From Vombatus ursinus (lineage: Eukaryota; Chordata; Mammalia; Diprotodontia; Vombatidae), in assembly GCF_900497805.2 (NCBI RefSeq), contig NW_020948983.1, positions 19,831,029-19,895,028 on the forward strand: a stretch of DNA of 64,000 nt. The letters are read 5' to 3'. Position 1 is the first letter of the stretch; every line of letters begins with the position of its first letter. Made by a program: the position numbers and the translations under genes. The notes under the pieces were generated by a model. It was given only the letters and a program-made list of their open reading frames with translations. It ran no database searches and was not told where the DNA came from. This document shows, piece after piece, positions 53,735 through 63,720 of this stretch.

Positions 53735-53970
53735 CCCCAGGACCCCATTAATGAGCCCTGCCCACCCCAGGACAAGCCCCAAATTAACCCTGTCTCTGAC
53801 CCCGACACTGACACCTGTAATTGCTCCAATAGGAGGCTGTGAGGTAGATGAAACCAGCCAGCCTGATGGGGGCTCGTCTAGGCCTCAGGGGCCTAGAGCT
53901 TAATGCCCAGGAATGCTGTAAATGTTCATCCTGGCTCCAGGGCCCAGCAGCAAGGGCTCACCTCTAATGC
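53735..53970. promoter_or_regulatory. candidate conserved regulatory element
   Basis: CCATTAATGAG (53745), CAAATTAACCC (53780), CACCTGTAATTGCTCC (53812), GAGCTTAATGCC (53896) and AATGCTGTAAATGTTCATC (53912) in repeat-free sequence. The CACCTG E-box directly joined to TAATTG is notable. Confidence 0.4.
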
Positions 53971-55046
53971 CTCCACAAAACTTGCCAGGAGAGACTCCAA
54001 GAGGATTACCCAGAGCCTGGGGGGGTGGGGGGCCCTCAGTGACAGGTGAGGAGCTGGGGAATCCTTCATCCCCAGTCCCACCCTTACCCTGAAGCAGCTC
54101 AGTCTGGCTCAGGGCTCCCTGAGGAAGGTTTTAAGGCTGCTGGGAAATGTGAGTTACGCTCTGAGTTAGGGATGGCTTAAGCTGCAAAAAGAAGGGAGTT
54201 TCTCCGAGGAGTGAATGGGACTGCCCTGCCCTAGACCGGGTAGGGTGGCCATAGGAGGAGAATTCATGAGGGAGGGGCTGGATCATCCCCGTCTTTGTCC
54301 CAACCCTGGTGCCACGGTTCCTATGGCCCAGAATCCCCCACCTGAGGTTGGGGCCCACTGTCCCTTTTTCTCCTTACTCCTTCCTCCCCGGAGGGAAGAT
54401 GTGGGATGGGGGATGAGGGAGAAGGATTGGATCTGAATTGCAGTAGGCAGTTGAATTAGTAAAATGAGTTCCCCCAGAGTCCTACACTCTGGAGATTGTG
54501 TTGAGGGGACGCTCAGACCCAGAGTCAACCTTCCCCTGTGTTTGTTTTGTTTTTTCTGAGCATCATGTCTCAGTAGCTCTTTTTGAATTAACCTCTGACC
54601 CCAGAATGTAACTCTTCCTCTCTTTTGACAACTGTGTTTGCCCAGCGGTTTTCCCCTCATCCTCTCCCCAGGGAGGCAGCAGTTTTGATTTGGTTTGATT
54701 TTCTTGTTCCTATCCCACCACCATTCCAGGACACTGAAAGAATTCTTACTCCTGGGATTTAATCCCTAAAAAGACTAGTCGAAAAGCTAGGCTGAGAGCT
54801 TTAAATATGGCTGCACCATTTTTAAATTTCGCTTACTGAACTAGAAGCATTTTTTAAAAAGTGGCCTGGCAGCTTAGGCACATAAATATTGAAGGGTGGA
54901 AGGAGAGGGTGGAGGATGGAGCAATGGAGGTGAGATTGACAATTTTGTGGCCACTTCTTCATTCTATTATAGGACCCAGTACAAAGAGCTCCATTCTCCA
55001 CCCCACCCCCCATCCTCCTCACACACATACTTACAGCCAAAGGACT
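53971..55046. other. repeat-poor block with a small AT-rich core
   Basis: Around 54790-54890 lie CTTTAAATATGG, TTTTTAAATTTC and CATAAATATTG, an AT-rich cluster with a CArG/MEF2-like look in otherwise GC-balanced sequence. No gene or transposon. Confidence 0.35.
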
Positions 55047-55063
55047 AGAGCCCCCTGCTGGAC
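55047..55063 (-). promoter_or_regulatory. strong candidate CTCF site, minus orientation
   Basis: The minus strand reads GTCCAGCAGGGGGCTCT, which carries the full CCAGCAGGGGGC core of the best CTCF consensus with one change just after it. Orientation points left toward TLX1. Confidence 0.55.
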
Positions 55064-55209
55064 GTAAGCTCCTTCTGATGGCAAAGGTGTGGTGGCTTAA
55101 ATCCAACCCTCCAGGGTGGGGACAGAGCTGCCAGCTTCCCCATCACCTGCTCCCACTCCTTCCTGCCAGCATTCACCCAGGCAGCCAGCCTCCCACCAAC
55201 CCACCTCCC

Positions 55210-55360
55210 CCTGCTCATGAGGTCCCCCCTAATTACACTTAATAGCAAAGATCATAAGAACTCTATTAACTTTATTAAGGACACAATTAGCTGTTACTGC
55301 CTCCCCACCCCAACTATCCCATTAAACATAATGAATCAGCCACCGCCCTTTGTTTCCCCC
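55210..55360. promoter_or_regulatory. candidate conserved regulatory element, homeodomain-rich
   Basis: Within 130 bases: CCTAATTACACTTAATAG (55229; TAATTA followed by the NKX-type CACTTAA), TCTATTAACTTTATTAAGG (55262), CACAATTAGCTG (55282) and CATTAAACATAATGAATC (55320). Repeat-free. Confidence 0.45.
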
Positions 55361-55517
55361 TCTTGGTTCAGAAGAAAAATTCATCTTTGAAGTTCTGACA
55401 GGGCTGTCACAGGTCCGCTGGACAGTAGTGAGGTGAGTAGCTTCCCTGAGCTAGATGCAGGTTTCAGGAGGCAGGAGATTAATAGGTGTGTTAGTGCCTG
55501 TCCTTATGCCCAAGCCT

Positions 55518-55533
55518 ACACACACGCACACAC

Positions 55534-55571
<38 letters not shown>

Positions 55572-55580
55572 ACACACCCT
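55518..55580 (+). repeat. (CA)n microsatellite
   Basis: About 30 CA units with occasional CG and GA changes. A short GT-rich patch follows at 55688-55712. Confidence 0.9.
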
Positions 55581-55854
55581 GGCTGGGGTCCAAGAAGTCC
55601 TTTGATTGGAAATGTAAGACAGACCACACATTCCCAGCAAAACAAATAGAACCATCATCTCTTTCCATTAAAGTCAGAGAAAGCTTGGGGTGTGTGCGTG
55701 TGTGTGTGTGGGGGGCATATATGTACTGTGCACACATTCGGGAGATTGTGGGGAGCAGTAGTAAGTAGGAAAGTGCTTGGCTGGGGCCCTCAGCCCTCCC
55801 AAGGCTCAGCCTAATGCCCTTGAATTGGGCAACCCCTAAGGCTTTCGAAGCTCC
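55581..55854. other. intergenic, no feature seen
   Basis: Short unique stretch between a microsatellite and an L2 copy. Confidence 0.4.
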
Positions 55855-56302
55855 TTCCCCTCTGGCCTCAGCTAATATGTGAAGCCTTCCCTAATCCTCT
55901 AGGCTAGAGCACTTTCTCCCTCCTCAAACTGCCTTGTACTTGCTAACATAGAGTATCTCCTGAATAGAACTTAAGCTCTTTGAGGGCACAGCCTATCTCA
56001 TTTTTGCCTTTGTATACCAGCATCTTGCAACAGGTTAGGGAGAGGGGCTGAGCCAGTGAATTCATGAGTATAGGATACATCGCAGAAGAGGGAACTCCCT
56101 CTACCAATTCAGGTCAGCGCCTTTTCTGTGATATATAGTCTTAGAGCACTGTCTAGAGCACTTTGTCCAGGGTCACTTAGGCAGTGTGCTGGACTTGAAC
56201 CCAGGTCTTCCTGGTTCTAACACCATCTCTCTATCCACTACACCACAGCTGCCTCACTGCCTTGCACACAGTAGGCACTTAATAAATATTTGGTGATTTG
56301 AA
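55855..56302 (+). mobile_element. L2 LINE 3' end split by a SINE
   Basis: The left part (55855-56038) has 'tatgtgaagccttccctaat' and 'ttaagctctttgagggcaca'. The terminal part (56263-56302) has 'cacacagtaggcacttaata'. An antisense SINE lies between them. Confidence 0.65.
56050..56258 (-). repeat. MIR/MAR1-type SINE inserted in the L2 copy
   Basis: 'tttgtccagggtcacttagg', 'ggacttgaacccaggtcttc', 'tatccactacaccacagctg'. Antisense orientation; younger than the L2 it interrupts. Confidence 0.65.
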
Positions 56303-56344
56303 ACTTCTCCTTTTCTCCTTCCAGTCCAGTGAGACAAGGAATGA

Positions 56345-56620
56345 TAGATAATAGCTTCCATTTATGTAACAGATATAAGGTTTTAAGACACTGTCCTCAC
56401 TTTAACTTGATCCTCAGAACAATTATCTGAGGTAGGTACTATATATACACACGTACTTACACATACACACATATATTTGTATGTGTATGTGTGTGTTTGT
56501 GTTACAGAAAAAGAAACTGAGGCTCTGTGGTTAAGGGACTTATCCACAGTCACTAGTTACCTAGTATAGGAGGCAGAATTAGAACCTAGGTCTCTCCTGA
56601 ATCCAGAAAGGCAAAAATAA
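56345..56620 (-). repeat. MIR-type SINE, antisense, with internal microsatellite
   Basis: 'aataatagcttccatttatg', 'ctgaggtaggtactatatat', a CA/TG-rich expansion (56440-56502), then 'aagaaactgaggctctgtgg' and 'attagaacctaggtctctcc'. Confidence 0.65.
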
Positions 56621-56659
56621 ATATTCTATTTTTACAAATGGGGAAACTAAGAATTCAAT

Positions 56660-56825
56660 TCATAGGATCTTGGATTTGTAGTTAGAAGGGGCCTCAGAGA
56701 CCACACCCTCAGTTTTACAAATGAGGAAACTGAAACCCATAAAGGTTAAGTGACTGGATCTTGAAGACAGGGGCAGCAGAGCTGAGATTTCACCCCCATT
56801 TTCCATTGCATCAGAATGTCTCCAA
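56660..56825 (-). repeat. THER1/MIR-type SINE, antisense
   Basis: 'gtagttagaaggggcctcag', 'acaaatgaggaaactgaaac', 'ctgagatttcacccccattt'. Confidence 0.65.
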
Positions 56826-56829
56826 TTTG

Positions 56830-56938
56830 AGGCGAATTTACTAAGTACCTACTATGTGCCAGGCACTTTGCCAGGTGTTAGGGATACAAAAACAAAACAG
56901 ACCCTATCCTTAGTGGACTTATGTTCTCTATAGAAAGG
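56830..56938 (-). mobile_element. L2 LINE 3' end, antisense
   Basis: 'ctactatgtgccaggcactt' and 'gttagggatacaaaaacaaa', the reversed L2 tail. Confidence 0.7.
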
Positions 56939-58794
56939 GAAAGTTGCTGGTAAGGCAGCTCACCCATCCTTTCCAATCTCACGTTCCTTCTTTACAAGAC
57001 TCAAGGCCCCCAGCTCCTGAGTTGGGAGGTGAAGAGAGGCAGAGGGGAGACGGTGTATGTTGTCTTGTGTGCCTTCGGTATATGCGGAAGAAAAGTGACT
57101 TCGACCAAATGAATGGTTTCCCCATCCCATGGCTCTGTTCTATTAATGTATCCTGAGCTTTGGGACCCTGGGACTCAGGTTTTTCAGGCCTGAGCCTCAG
57201 TTTGGGAGGGAAGCAGAACCAACACTTCTCCTATAGTATTCCCACTCCTACCCCTCCACCCTGCTCCAAAGCACAAGGGTGAACATGTGCTTCTCTGGCC
57301 ATGAAGGGAGGGATTCTGTCTCTGGACATTTGGAACTATCCTTTCCTCCCCAGGCCATGGCCCCCGGATGAGGAGGAAACGCTGTGACCGACAGCTCCCA
57401 AAATGCATCTGCCCTGAGCAGGAGGGCAGGGGGCCCGAGTCTCAGGAAGGGGGGGACCCTTTGAACCTTTGCCTGGAAACGGCTTTCTCGTTCTCATTGC
57501 CCTTCCCCTCCCCCCCCAGGCTGGGTTAGCCTGGAAGAAGCCACTTGAACATTTCTCAGGAATCTGAAGTCAGGGGAGCCCCCATATTCCAGTCCCTGAG
57601 CCCCAGAGGTTCCCTTCATTCCCAACTCCCTGATCAGACTTTTAAGGTCTTCTCATTCCCTGGGGTCCCTAGCTCCTAGTCCCTGCACACCCTGATTTCC
57701 TACTCCCTAAGCACAGACTGGAGAAGGTGGGGGGTCCACCCAGGCCTCCATCTGACTTGGGGCCCCGCCCCTATCACCCCATGCCTAGAGGTGGGGGAAG
57801 GATAGATAATGTATCAGGACCTCTCCCTTTCTTTGGGGATCTTAAAGGGGGGGGGAACAGGCTATTCCAAGCCCTAGGAGATCATCTCAGCAAGTGGGGG
57901 GCACTAGGGAACTATCAAAGAGTAGATCTCCTCCCCCTGTCCTTTGTCCTCTACCTAAGAATAGTAGTGTCTATGTCACATAAATCCCCTTGTCCCTCCC
58001 CCCACTACATCCTCCAAATAAATAACACAAATGAGACCATAATACTACCCACTCCCCAAGAACAATCCCTTACTCTGGGTGACTCTACTGGGAATTGACA
58101 TACAGTGGACATCAGGAGTCTGGGGCTAGGGTCGGGGGTAGGGGGAGAGAGAGATCGTATGCCTGGAGTCCAAGCCTAGGGCTGTTACCTGATCTTGGAC
58201 CCATAATCCAAATGGTGTCTGGCATCCTGTTAAGAAGGTGTCTCAGAGTCCCACCCCATTTGCCCCCCAGGGCCCCACACAGGAATTCTACAATGACAGC
58301 TCCAGAAGCCATCATAGAGATGTAATATAAGTAACTGGGAAATGAGAATTAGGAATATGTAGGGGAAAATTTCTGGCTGGGGCTTCCCAGACTGTCCTGG
58401 GATGACAGTTTCCAAAGACTTGCTGTCTCCCTGCTGCCATTGGTGACAGCCCGTATATCCTGGAGGTCTTTTCTCTCCTCTTCCTTTTCCTGTTGCCCAG
58501 AGGGAGGGAACTGAATCAGTGTGAAATATGTAGAAATGAGCTGGAGCTGAGAGGTGTCAGCCTCAAGACAGCAAGCCCCAGTTCTCACCCCCACACACAC
58601 TTCTTTTTCTCCCTCTGCTATCCACTCCCTGCCTAAAGGGATGGGGCTCTGGCCTGCCTTTCCACATGTCTATGCAGGGAGTAGCTAGCCCCCTTCCCCC
58701 CCATTATCCTCAAGGTGTGGAGTGAGACTGTCAAGCTGGGAGAGAGGAAGGGGGGAGACACTTATCTAGAAGAGTAGTGTATCTAGAAGGGAGG
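56939..58794. other. repeat-poor intergenic block
   Basis: GC-moderate unique-looking sequence with C-runs (57503-57520) and G-runs (57846-57855). Open frames up to 123 residues lack family character. No gene, repeat or dense motif cluster. Confidence 0.45.
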
Positions 58795-58960
58795 GAAAAG
58801 TGCTGTCTTTGGAATTAGAAGACCTAAGTCCAAATCCTGGATCTGCCATTACCTGTGGGACCTTGGAGTCTCTCTGAACCTAACTCACCTGTAAAAGAAG
58901 GGAGTTGTACTAGGTGGTTTCTAAGGTCCCTGCCAGCATCAATTCCCACTCAGAACGTGG
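58795..58960 (+). repeat. THER1/MIR-type SINE
   Basis: 'gaattagaagacctaagtcc', 'tggatctgccattacctgtg' and 'ttctaaggtccctgccagca'. Confidence 0.65.
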
Positions 58961-59180
58961 GGTCTGCTAGTTGACCCACAATCAGTGACCCTAGCTAGGA
59001 GGAGAGAAAAGCAGGGAGTGATTCAGATGTAATTCCTTGCCCACACCCTTCCAACAAGTCCTAAACTTATTGCTTTCATCTCCTTCTATACAACCTCTGG
59101 CTTTAGGGTCAAGGCCAGTGCATGACCAATCATAGTGACCTTGGGTACTGCATATCCCAGAGAACAGAAGGGTAGTCATC

Positions 59181-59449
59181 AGAGGCAGCTAGGTAGTTCA
59201 GTGAAAAAGAATGCTGGACCTAGAGTCAGAAAGACTTGAGTTCAAGTATTATTTCAGACACTTACTAGCTGTGTGACCCTGGGTAAGTCACTTAATCTCT
59301 TTCCGCCTTAGTTTCTTCATTTGTAAAATTGGGATAATAATAACAGCTATCTCCCCCAGTTATTGTAAAGACAAAATGAGATAACATTTGTAAGGTACTT
59401 TGCAAACCTTAAAGCACTATATGAGTGCTACTATCATTATTATTATTAT
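59181..59449 (+). repeat. MAR1-type SINE, near full length
   Basis: 'gaggcagctaggtagttcag', 'cctagagtcagaaagacttg', 'ctgtgtgaccctgggtaagt', 'taaggtactttgcaaacctt', ending in an ATT-rich tail. Confidence 0.8.
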
Positions 59450-59679
59450 TTCGAACAATCTCCTGGGTCTTGGTCTCCTTCCTGCCTTCATGAGGGGCAG
59501 AGTGGACTCTCTGCCTCAGTTTCTCATTTCTAAAATGAGTACAGAGGCTTCTCTCTTGCTGCCTCTTACCATGACTGTGGAGAGAAGGGGCTGGTGCGAC
59601 AAGCTCCTGGAGCTCCCTCTGGCAGGGAAGACCCTGGATGAGGAAAACATCCCCTCATCCCATCCCTGTCATCGTTAAC

Positions 59680-59940
59680 AGCAACAATTATTATTATTTG
59701 GAGAGACAGGCTAGGGGCAGCCAGGGATGTGGTTGGTGTGAAAGAAATAAAAAAGTCCTCAGTACGTGCCGTCTCGCCAGGTTAATACTCCTGCCTGTCT
59801 GCCTGACAGCTGTAAGATTGATTACCTAGCCCTCCTGCTCTTTATAACTTGATCAGTCGAATTAATCTCTGGCTGTAGGCCCATCTGATGCCTGCATCAC
59901 AAATTTAATTTGGAGATGAATCAGCTCCACTAGCACAGCC
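59680..59940. promoter_or_regulatory. candidate ultraconserved-type enhancer
   Basis: Repeat-free sequence with ACAATTATTATTATT (59685), GGTTAATACTCC (59780), TGACAGCTGT (59803; a MEIS core fused to an E-box), AGATTGATTAC (59815; PBX-HOX-like), CTTTATAACTTGATCAG (59840), CGAATTAATCTC (59859) and CAAATTTAATTTGG (59900). The combination of MEIS, PBX-HOX and homeodomain cores recalls the TLX1 promoter cluster at 2.5 kb. Confidence 0.5.
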
Positions 59941-60165
59941 CCCCCAATCTCTGTCCCTTACCCTTCCCTCCTTCCCCCCAATCCTTTCCCTCCTCCTCCT
60001 CTTCCTCCTTTTTTTCCTCATCCTCCTTTCCTCTTCCTCCCCTGCTTCCTTCTCCTCTTTCTTCTCCTCCATCTCAGTTTCCTTTCCCTTCTCCCATTCT
60101 CTGTGTCCTCCTTGAAATCTTCTTCTTTTTTTTTCTGCTTCCTTTCTTCCATTCCTGTCCTCAAC
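59941..60165 (+). repeat. polypyrimidine tract (CCT/CTT)
   Basis: About 220 bases of nearly pure C/T on the plus strand directly right of a candidate enhancer. The Lys/Glu/Arg-rich minus-strand open frame here is only its translation. Confidence 0.85.
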
Positions 60166-60394
60166 ATGTCTGGTCAATCTGCCTCTCAGAGTGGTCACTA
60201 ACTGCACCTTAAAGTCCCAATGGGAACCAGAAACCCAGCACTAGTCATCATATCCTCTGCTTACCTTATCCCAAGATTGGGGAAACATTGCCTACACATC
60301 CACCCCCAACCTAAGGACAGAGACAAGGACCAGGAGGTAGAGACTGATCAATTAATGATCAATTATGATGCCAGAGGACTGATACTTCATGACA

Positions 60395-60560
60395 GAAAGA
60401 TGATGGGACTAATATGCAGAAAAATAATTCACTTTTGGACATGACCAATATGAGAATATGTTTTGTTTGGCTGTGCTTATGTGAAACAGAGGTTCTTTCC
60501 TTTTTGGTGGGTGAGGGAAGGTATAATAAAGAAAAAAATGAATACTTAATAATAAATTAA
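60395..60560 (+). mobile_element. L1 3' UTR fragment
   Basis: 'ttttggacatgaccaatatg', 'tatgttttgtttggctgtgc' and a reduced A-rich end match the 3' UTR of the L1 at 30.8-32.4 kb. Confidence 0.6.
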
Positions 60561-60589
60561 AAATAGCAAGAGATAGGAACAAAAAAGAC

Positions 60590-60760
60590 AGGATGTGAAA
60601 AAACCAGAATGAGAAAAAAGATAATTAGGGAAGAGGAAAATGAAAGGAAAAGGGAAAAGAGGGGCAGACAGAGGGAGAGAAAGAAAATGAAGAGAAAGAA
60701 TGAAGAGAGAGGAAAAGAGGCAGAGACAGAGACACAGAGACAGAGAGACTTAGCCGACAG
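60590..60760 (+). repeat. polypurine tract
   Basis: A/G-rich on the plus strand, with GAGACA units toward its right end. Confidence 0.8.
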
Positions 60761-60814
60761 TAAGTAAGACATATTAATGTACTAAAGACTTAATGAAGTT
60801 GGGGAGGGGGGTGG

Positions 60815-60965
60815 GGGGTGGAAAGTGCTGGCTTTATTAGTTTATGGCCGATTAATGGGGAGGCCATTATGGTGATGGAGATGGATTGCTGCTGTCAGCA
60901 GCCGTTCCCTTCCTTAAGGTGGTGGGTGCTGGTGCAGGCCAAGCAGGGGCTTCATTAGAAGCCTC
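60815..60965. promoter_or_regulatory. candidate conserved regulatory element
   Basis: GCTTTATTAGTTTATGGCCG (60830), GATTAATGGGGAGGCCATTATGG (60850; 23 bases in total, starting GATTAATGG and ending GGCCATTATGG) and the inverted repeat GCTGCT-GTC-AGCAGC (60888-60902) lie together. TTTATGG and CCATTATGG resemble posterior HOX-type sites. Repeat-free, bounded left by a polypurine tract and G-runs. Confidence 0.4.
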
Positions 60966-61895
60966 CCTCCACTTGGTCCAGGTTGGGGAGGGGGTTGTTG
61001 ATGGGGTGGGGTGAGATCACAGCCAAGGTGAGAATGGGCTGGGGGATTTGAAACCCTGAGGAAGTGGAAAGAAGTCCCAATGGATTTGTTATGAGAAGCA
61101 AAGGGGTGTTGGGGACATCTAGGAATACCCCCCTTCTCTCTCTCTCACTCACACTCACTCACATACACACACACACACACACACTCCAGGCTGAGAACCA
61201 GTAGGAGACTTCTCAAGAAATAGAGGAAAAGGGGGGCAAAGCAGGCCCCTTGATCAGAGGGGCTGTAACCTGGGCACAGAGGAAGAATTCCTCTCTATCC
61301 CTGGTCCCAGAGTTGCATCTGTTATTCCTGTCCCCTGGAGGGGCAAAGCCCCCACCTCTGCACACACACTCAGGAGACAGTTACTGTGGTACTTTTCCCC
61401 CCAATCCAGAGAATTCTCACAGTTCTCCACTACTGGTTTCTCTACTTCCTCCAGTGAACCAGGCATTGAGGGGCATCTGAATCTAGACTCACAATTATGA
61501 CCACTGGGTCACCAGTAGAAATGGGATAAGGAGGACCAGGTTTTGGGGGAGGGTAAGGAATTAACCTTAGTGATAGGTAGGATCACTCCCTTGTCCCTGA
61601 GGCCCTTAATAGGCCATGTGTGACATAAGACTAGGTAATCTGGACATACGTTCCCTAGCAGCCATGTTATATCTTAAAGACCTTAAATTACCATTATCCA
61701 AACCCAAGCCTCATCCCAGGAAACTTCATAGACAATGGCCAGAGACTACTATACTAAGAAACCTTCAGACCCACCCAGGCTTAGAGTGAGGCATGTTAGC
61801 TTTGCTGGGTCTTCTGCCTAATCTTATTTCCTGGGCCCTTTTCCTCATGTCTAAGTTGTGTGATTGTGTATAAACATGCGTACATATGCATATGA
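60966..61895. other. intergenic, no gene
   Basis: A CA microsatellite at 61156-61183; otherwise unique-looking. Confidence 0.45.
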
Positions 61896-62275
61896 CTTGC
61901 CTATCCTCTCCCCTCTCCTCTCCTCTCCTCTATCTCCTGTCTTTTTTCTCTTCTCTGTCTCTCTTCTCTCTCTTTACCCTTATCTCTTCTCTTTATCTCT
62001 CTCTTCCCTCCTCTCCCTGTCTCTCTCTTTTCTCTCCCTTTCTCTTTTCTTCTCTCTCTCCTCCCTCTCTCTTCCCTTTCTATCTCAGCTCTTTTCTCTC
62101 TGCTCTGTTTCCCTCTCTTCTCTGTCTCTCTGTCTCTTTCCCCTTCTCTCTTCTCTCTCTTTTCTTTTCTCTTCTTTTCCCTTCTTTTCTCTTTCTGTCT
62201 CTCATTTCTATCTCTGTCTCTGTCTCTGTCTCTCTCTCTCCTCTCTTCTTTTTCCTCTTTTTTTTTTCCTGTCCA
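61896..62275 (+). repeat. long polypyrimidine tract
   Basis: About 380 bases of nearly pure C/T on the plus strand, built of CTCT, CTTTT and TCTGTC units. The 201- and 204-residue Ser/Leu-rich frames and the Lys/Glu/Arg-rich minus frame are its translations and not genes. Confidence 0.9.
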
Positions 62276-62484
62276 ACTATCTATCTGCATGCATGTCTAT
62301 GTTCACATCTATGTCACGAGATGTCTCAGTCACTGCTGGCATATCTGTGTCTTTCTGTCACTTTGTGTCATGTGGCTGTCTCTGTTACTATGTGTATGGA
62401 CAGACTGGCAGTTCCAGGGTCACTGCCTGGACACACTCCCCAAGCTGGGGAGGTACCTGCTCAGCTTAACTGGGAAATAAATAC

Positions 62485-62700
62485 TCTGTTTCAAGAGTAA
62501 TTTAATTATTGGCTCTTGCGGATTAGTGGGTAATTAAATTCTGTAGCTCCCAAAGTAATTAATTGCTATGCAAATGGTAATGCCCTCTGCTTTGGAGAGG
62601 AGGATCCCGGTCTGGGTTTGCCCTGCAATTAGAGGCTAATAATTACCCTGTCAGCTCTCAGCTTCTGCCGGGTAATTACCTGGTGAAGCCCTGGCTGGTC
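62485..62700. promoter_or_regulatory. candidate ultraconserved-type enhancer, homeodomain cluster with octamer
   Basis: The densest homeodomain-core cluster in the window: GTAATTTAATTATTGG (62497), GGTAATTAAATTC (62529), AAGTAATTAATTGC (62554), the perfect POU octamer ATGCAAAT (62568-62575), GCAATTAGAGG (62625), CTAATAATTACC (62637) and the palindrome GGTAATTACC (62671-62680). Repeat-free, between a polypyrimidine tract and old repeats. Likely a neural or mesenchymal enhancer by texture; target unknown. Confidence 0.5.
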
Positions 62701-62924
62701 ACTATGAGCCGATTCCCATCACCTGCTGCTATCACCAGAGCCTGGGGGTTCCAGGACCCTGATGCTTGGCCAGTAATGGAAATGGTCCATGAGGGTGGGC
62801 AATGGTTAGGAATCCTCACATCTTTTTGTATCCTCTCCACTCCCCTCAGATACTGGAGGGACATTGCCCAAGGGACATTCTAGTTGCAGAATCCTTGTTA
62901 GGTAGATAGATGATAGATAAATAA

Positions 62925-62961
62925 ATAGAGCATTTATTAAGTACTTACTACATGCCAGGCA
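62925..62961 (-). mobile_element. L2 3' end, cut by a SINE
   Basis: 'agcatttattaagtacttac' then 'catgccaggcag' is an antisense L2 tail that stops where the next SINE begins. Confidence 0.5.
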
Positions 62962-63128
62962 GGGCAGGTAGGTGGCACAGTGGATAGGGTGCTGGGCCTG
63001 GAGGTAGGAAAACTCAATCTTTCTGAGTTCAAATCTGGCTTCAGACACTTCCTAGCTATCTGTGTGACCCTGGGCAAGTCATTTAACCCCCATTGCCTCC
63101 AAAATGAAAAAAAAAAAAAAGAAAAAGA
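62962..63128 (+). mobile_element. WSINE1-like SINE
   Basis: 'gcaggtaggtggcacagtgg', 'ctgagttcaaatctggcttc', 'gtgtgaccctgggcaagtca', ending 'cccccattgcc' and an A-rich tail. Confidence 0.8.
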
Positions 63129-63244
63129 AACAGAATCTCCTGACTCAAAGTCCAGGACCCTAAATCTAAAATCTGGATCACTTTCATAGACAAACGGGAC
63201 CACCAGGCCACATTGAGTTATAGGACTCTTCTGCTCTAAAGTAG

Positions 63245-63365
63245 AAGCAGCACTAGACTTAGAATCAGAAAATATGGCTCCAAGCTTGAGGTCTGTCACT
63301 AACGTCATGAGTTGCTTCATCTTGCTGAGCCTGTTTTCTCATCTGTAGAAATGGGAGCAATAGTT
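63245..63365 (+). repeat. MIR-type SINE
   Basis: 'cactagacttagaatcagaa', 'gagcctgttttctcatctgt', 'aaatgggagcaatagttccc'. Confidence 0.6.
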
Positions 63366-63589
63366 CCCTTTCTTCCTACTCATAACCTCAGCCTTTGAAG
63401 CCAACTATTTCCTGAGTTGAGGTCCAAGGTTGTCCATGGACAGGGTGAGTTCACAAAGCAAGGGACGCTTTGAACAAGACTCTGGCCAACAGGAGGCAGA
63501 TGAGACCTATGTCCAGAGGAGCGGTTAAGAAGGTGTTATGGGAACATGTGGCTCTTCCCACACTATTGATGGGAAACAAAGGCAGTTAG

Positions 63590-63720
63590 ACTAAAAGAAA
63601 ATATAGTCATAGTGGATAGAGTGCTCACCTCAGAGACAAAAGCCCTGGATTCAAGTCCTACTTCTCATAACTACTGACTGTCTCAGCCTAGACAAATTGC
63701 TTAACCTCTGAGTGTCCCAG
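63590..63720 (+). repeat. MAR1/MIR-type SINE fragment
   Basis: 'catagtggatagagtgctca', 'aagccctggattcaagtcct', 'gacaaattgcttaacctctg'. Confidence 0.6.

Noticed and set aside
59905-60207. Lys/Glu/Arg-rich minus-strand frame of 100 residues
   Set aside because: Translation of a polypyrimidine tract on the opposite strand.
61864-62500. Ser/Leu-rich frames of about 200 residues and a Lys/Glu/Arg-rich reverse frame
   Set aside because: Pure translations of the polypyrimidine tract.
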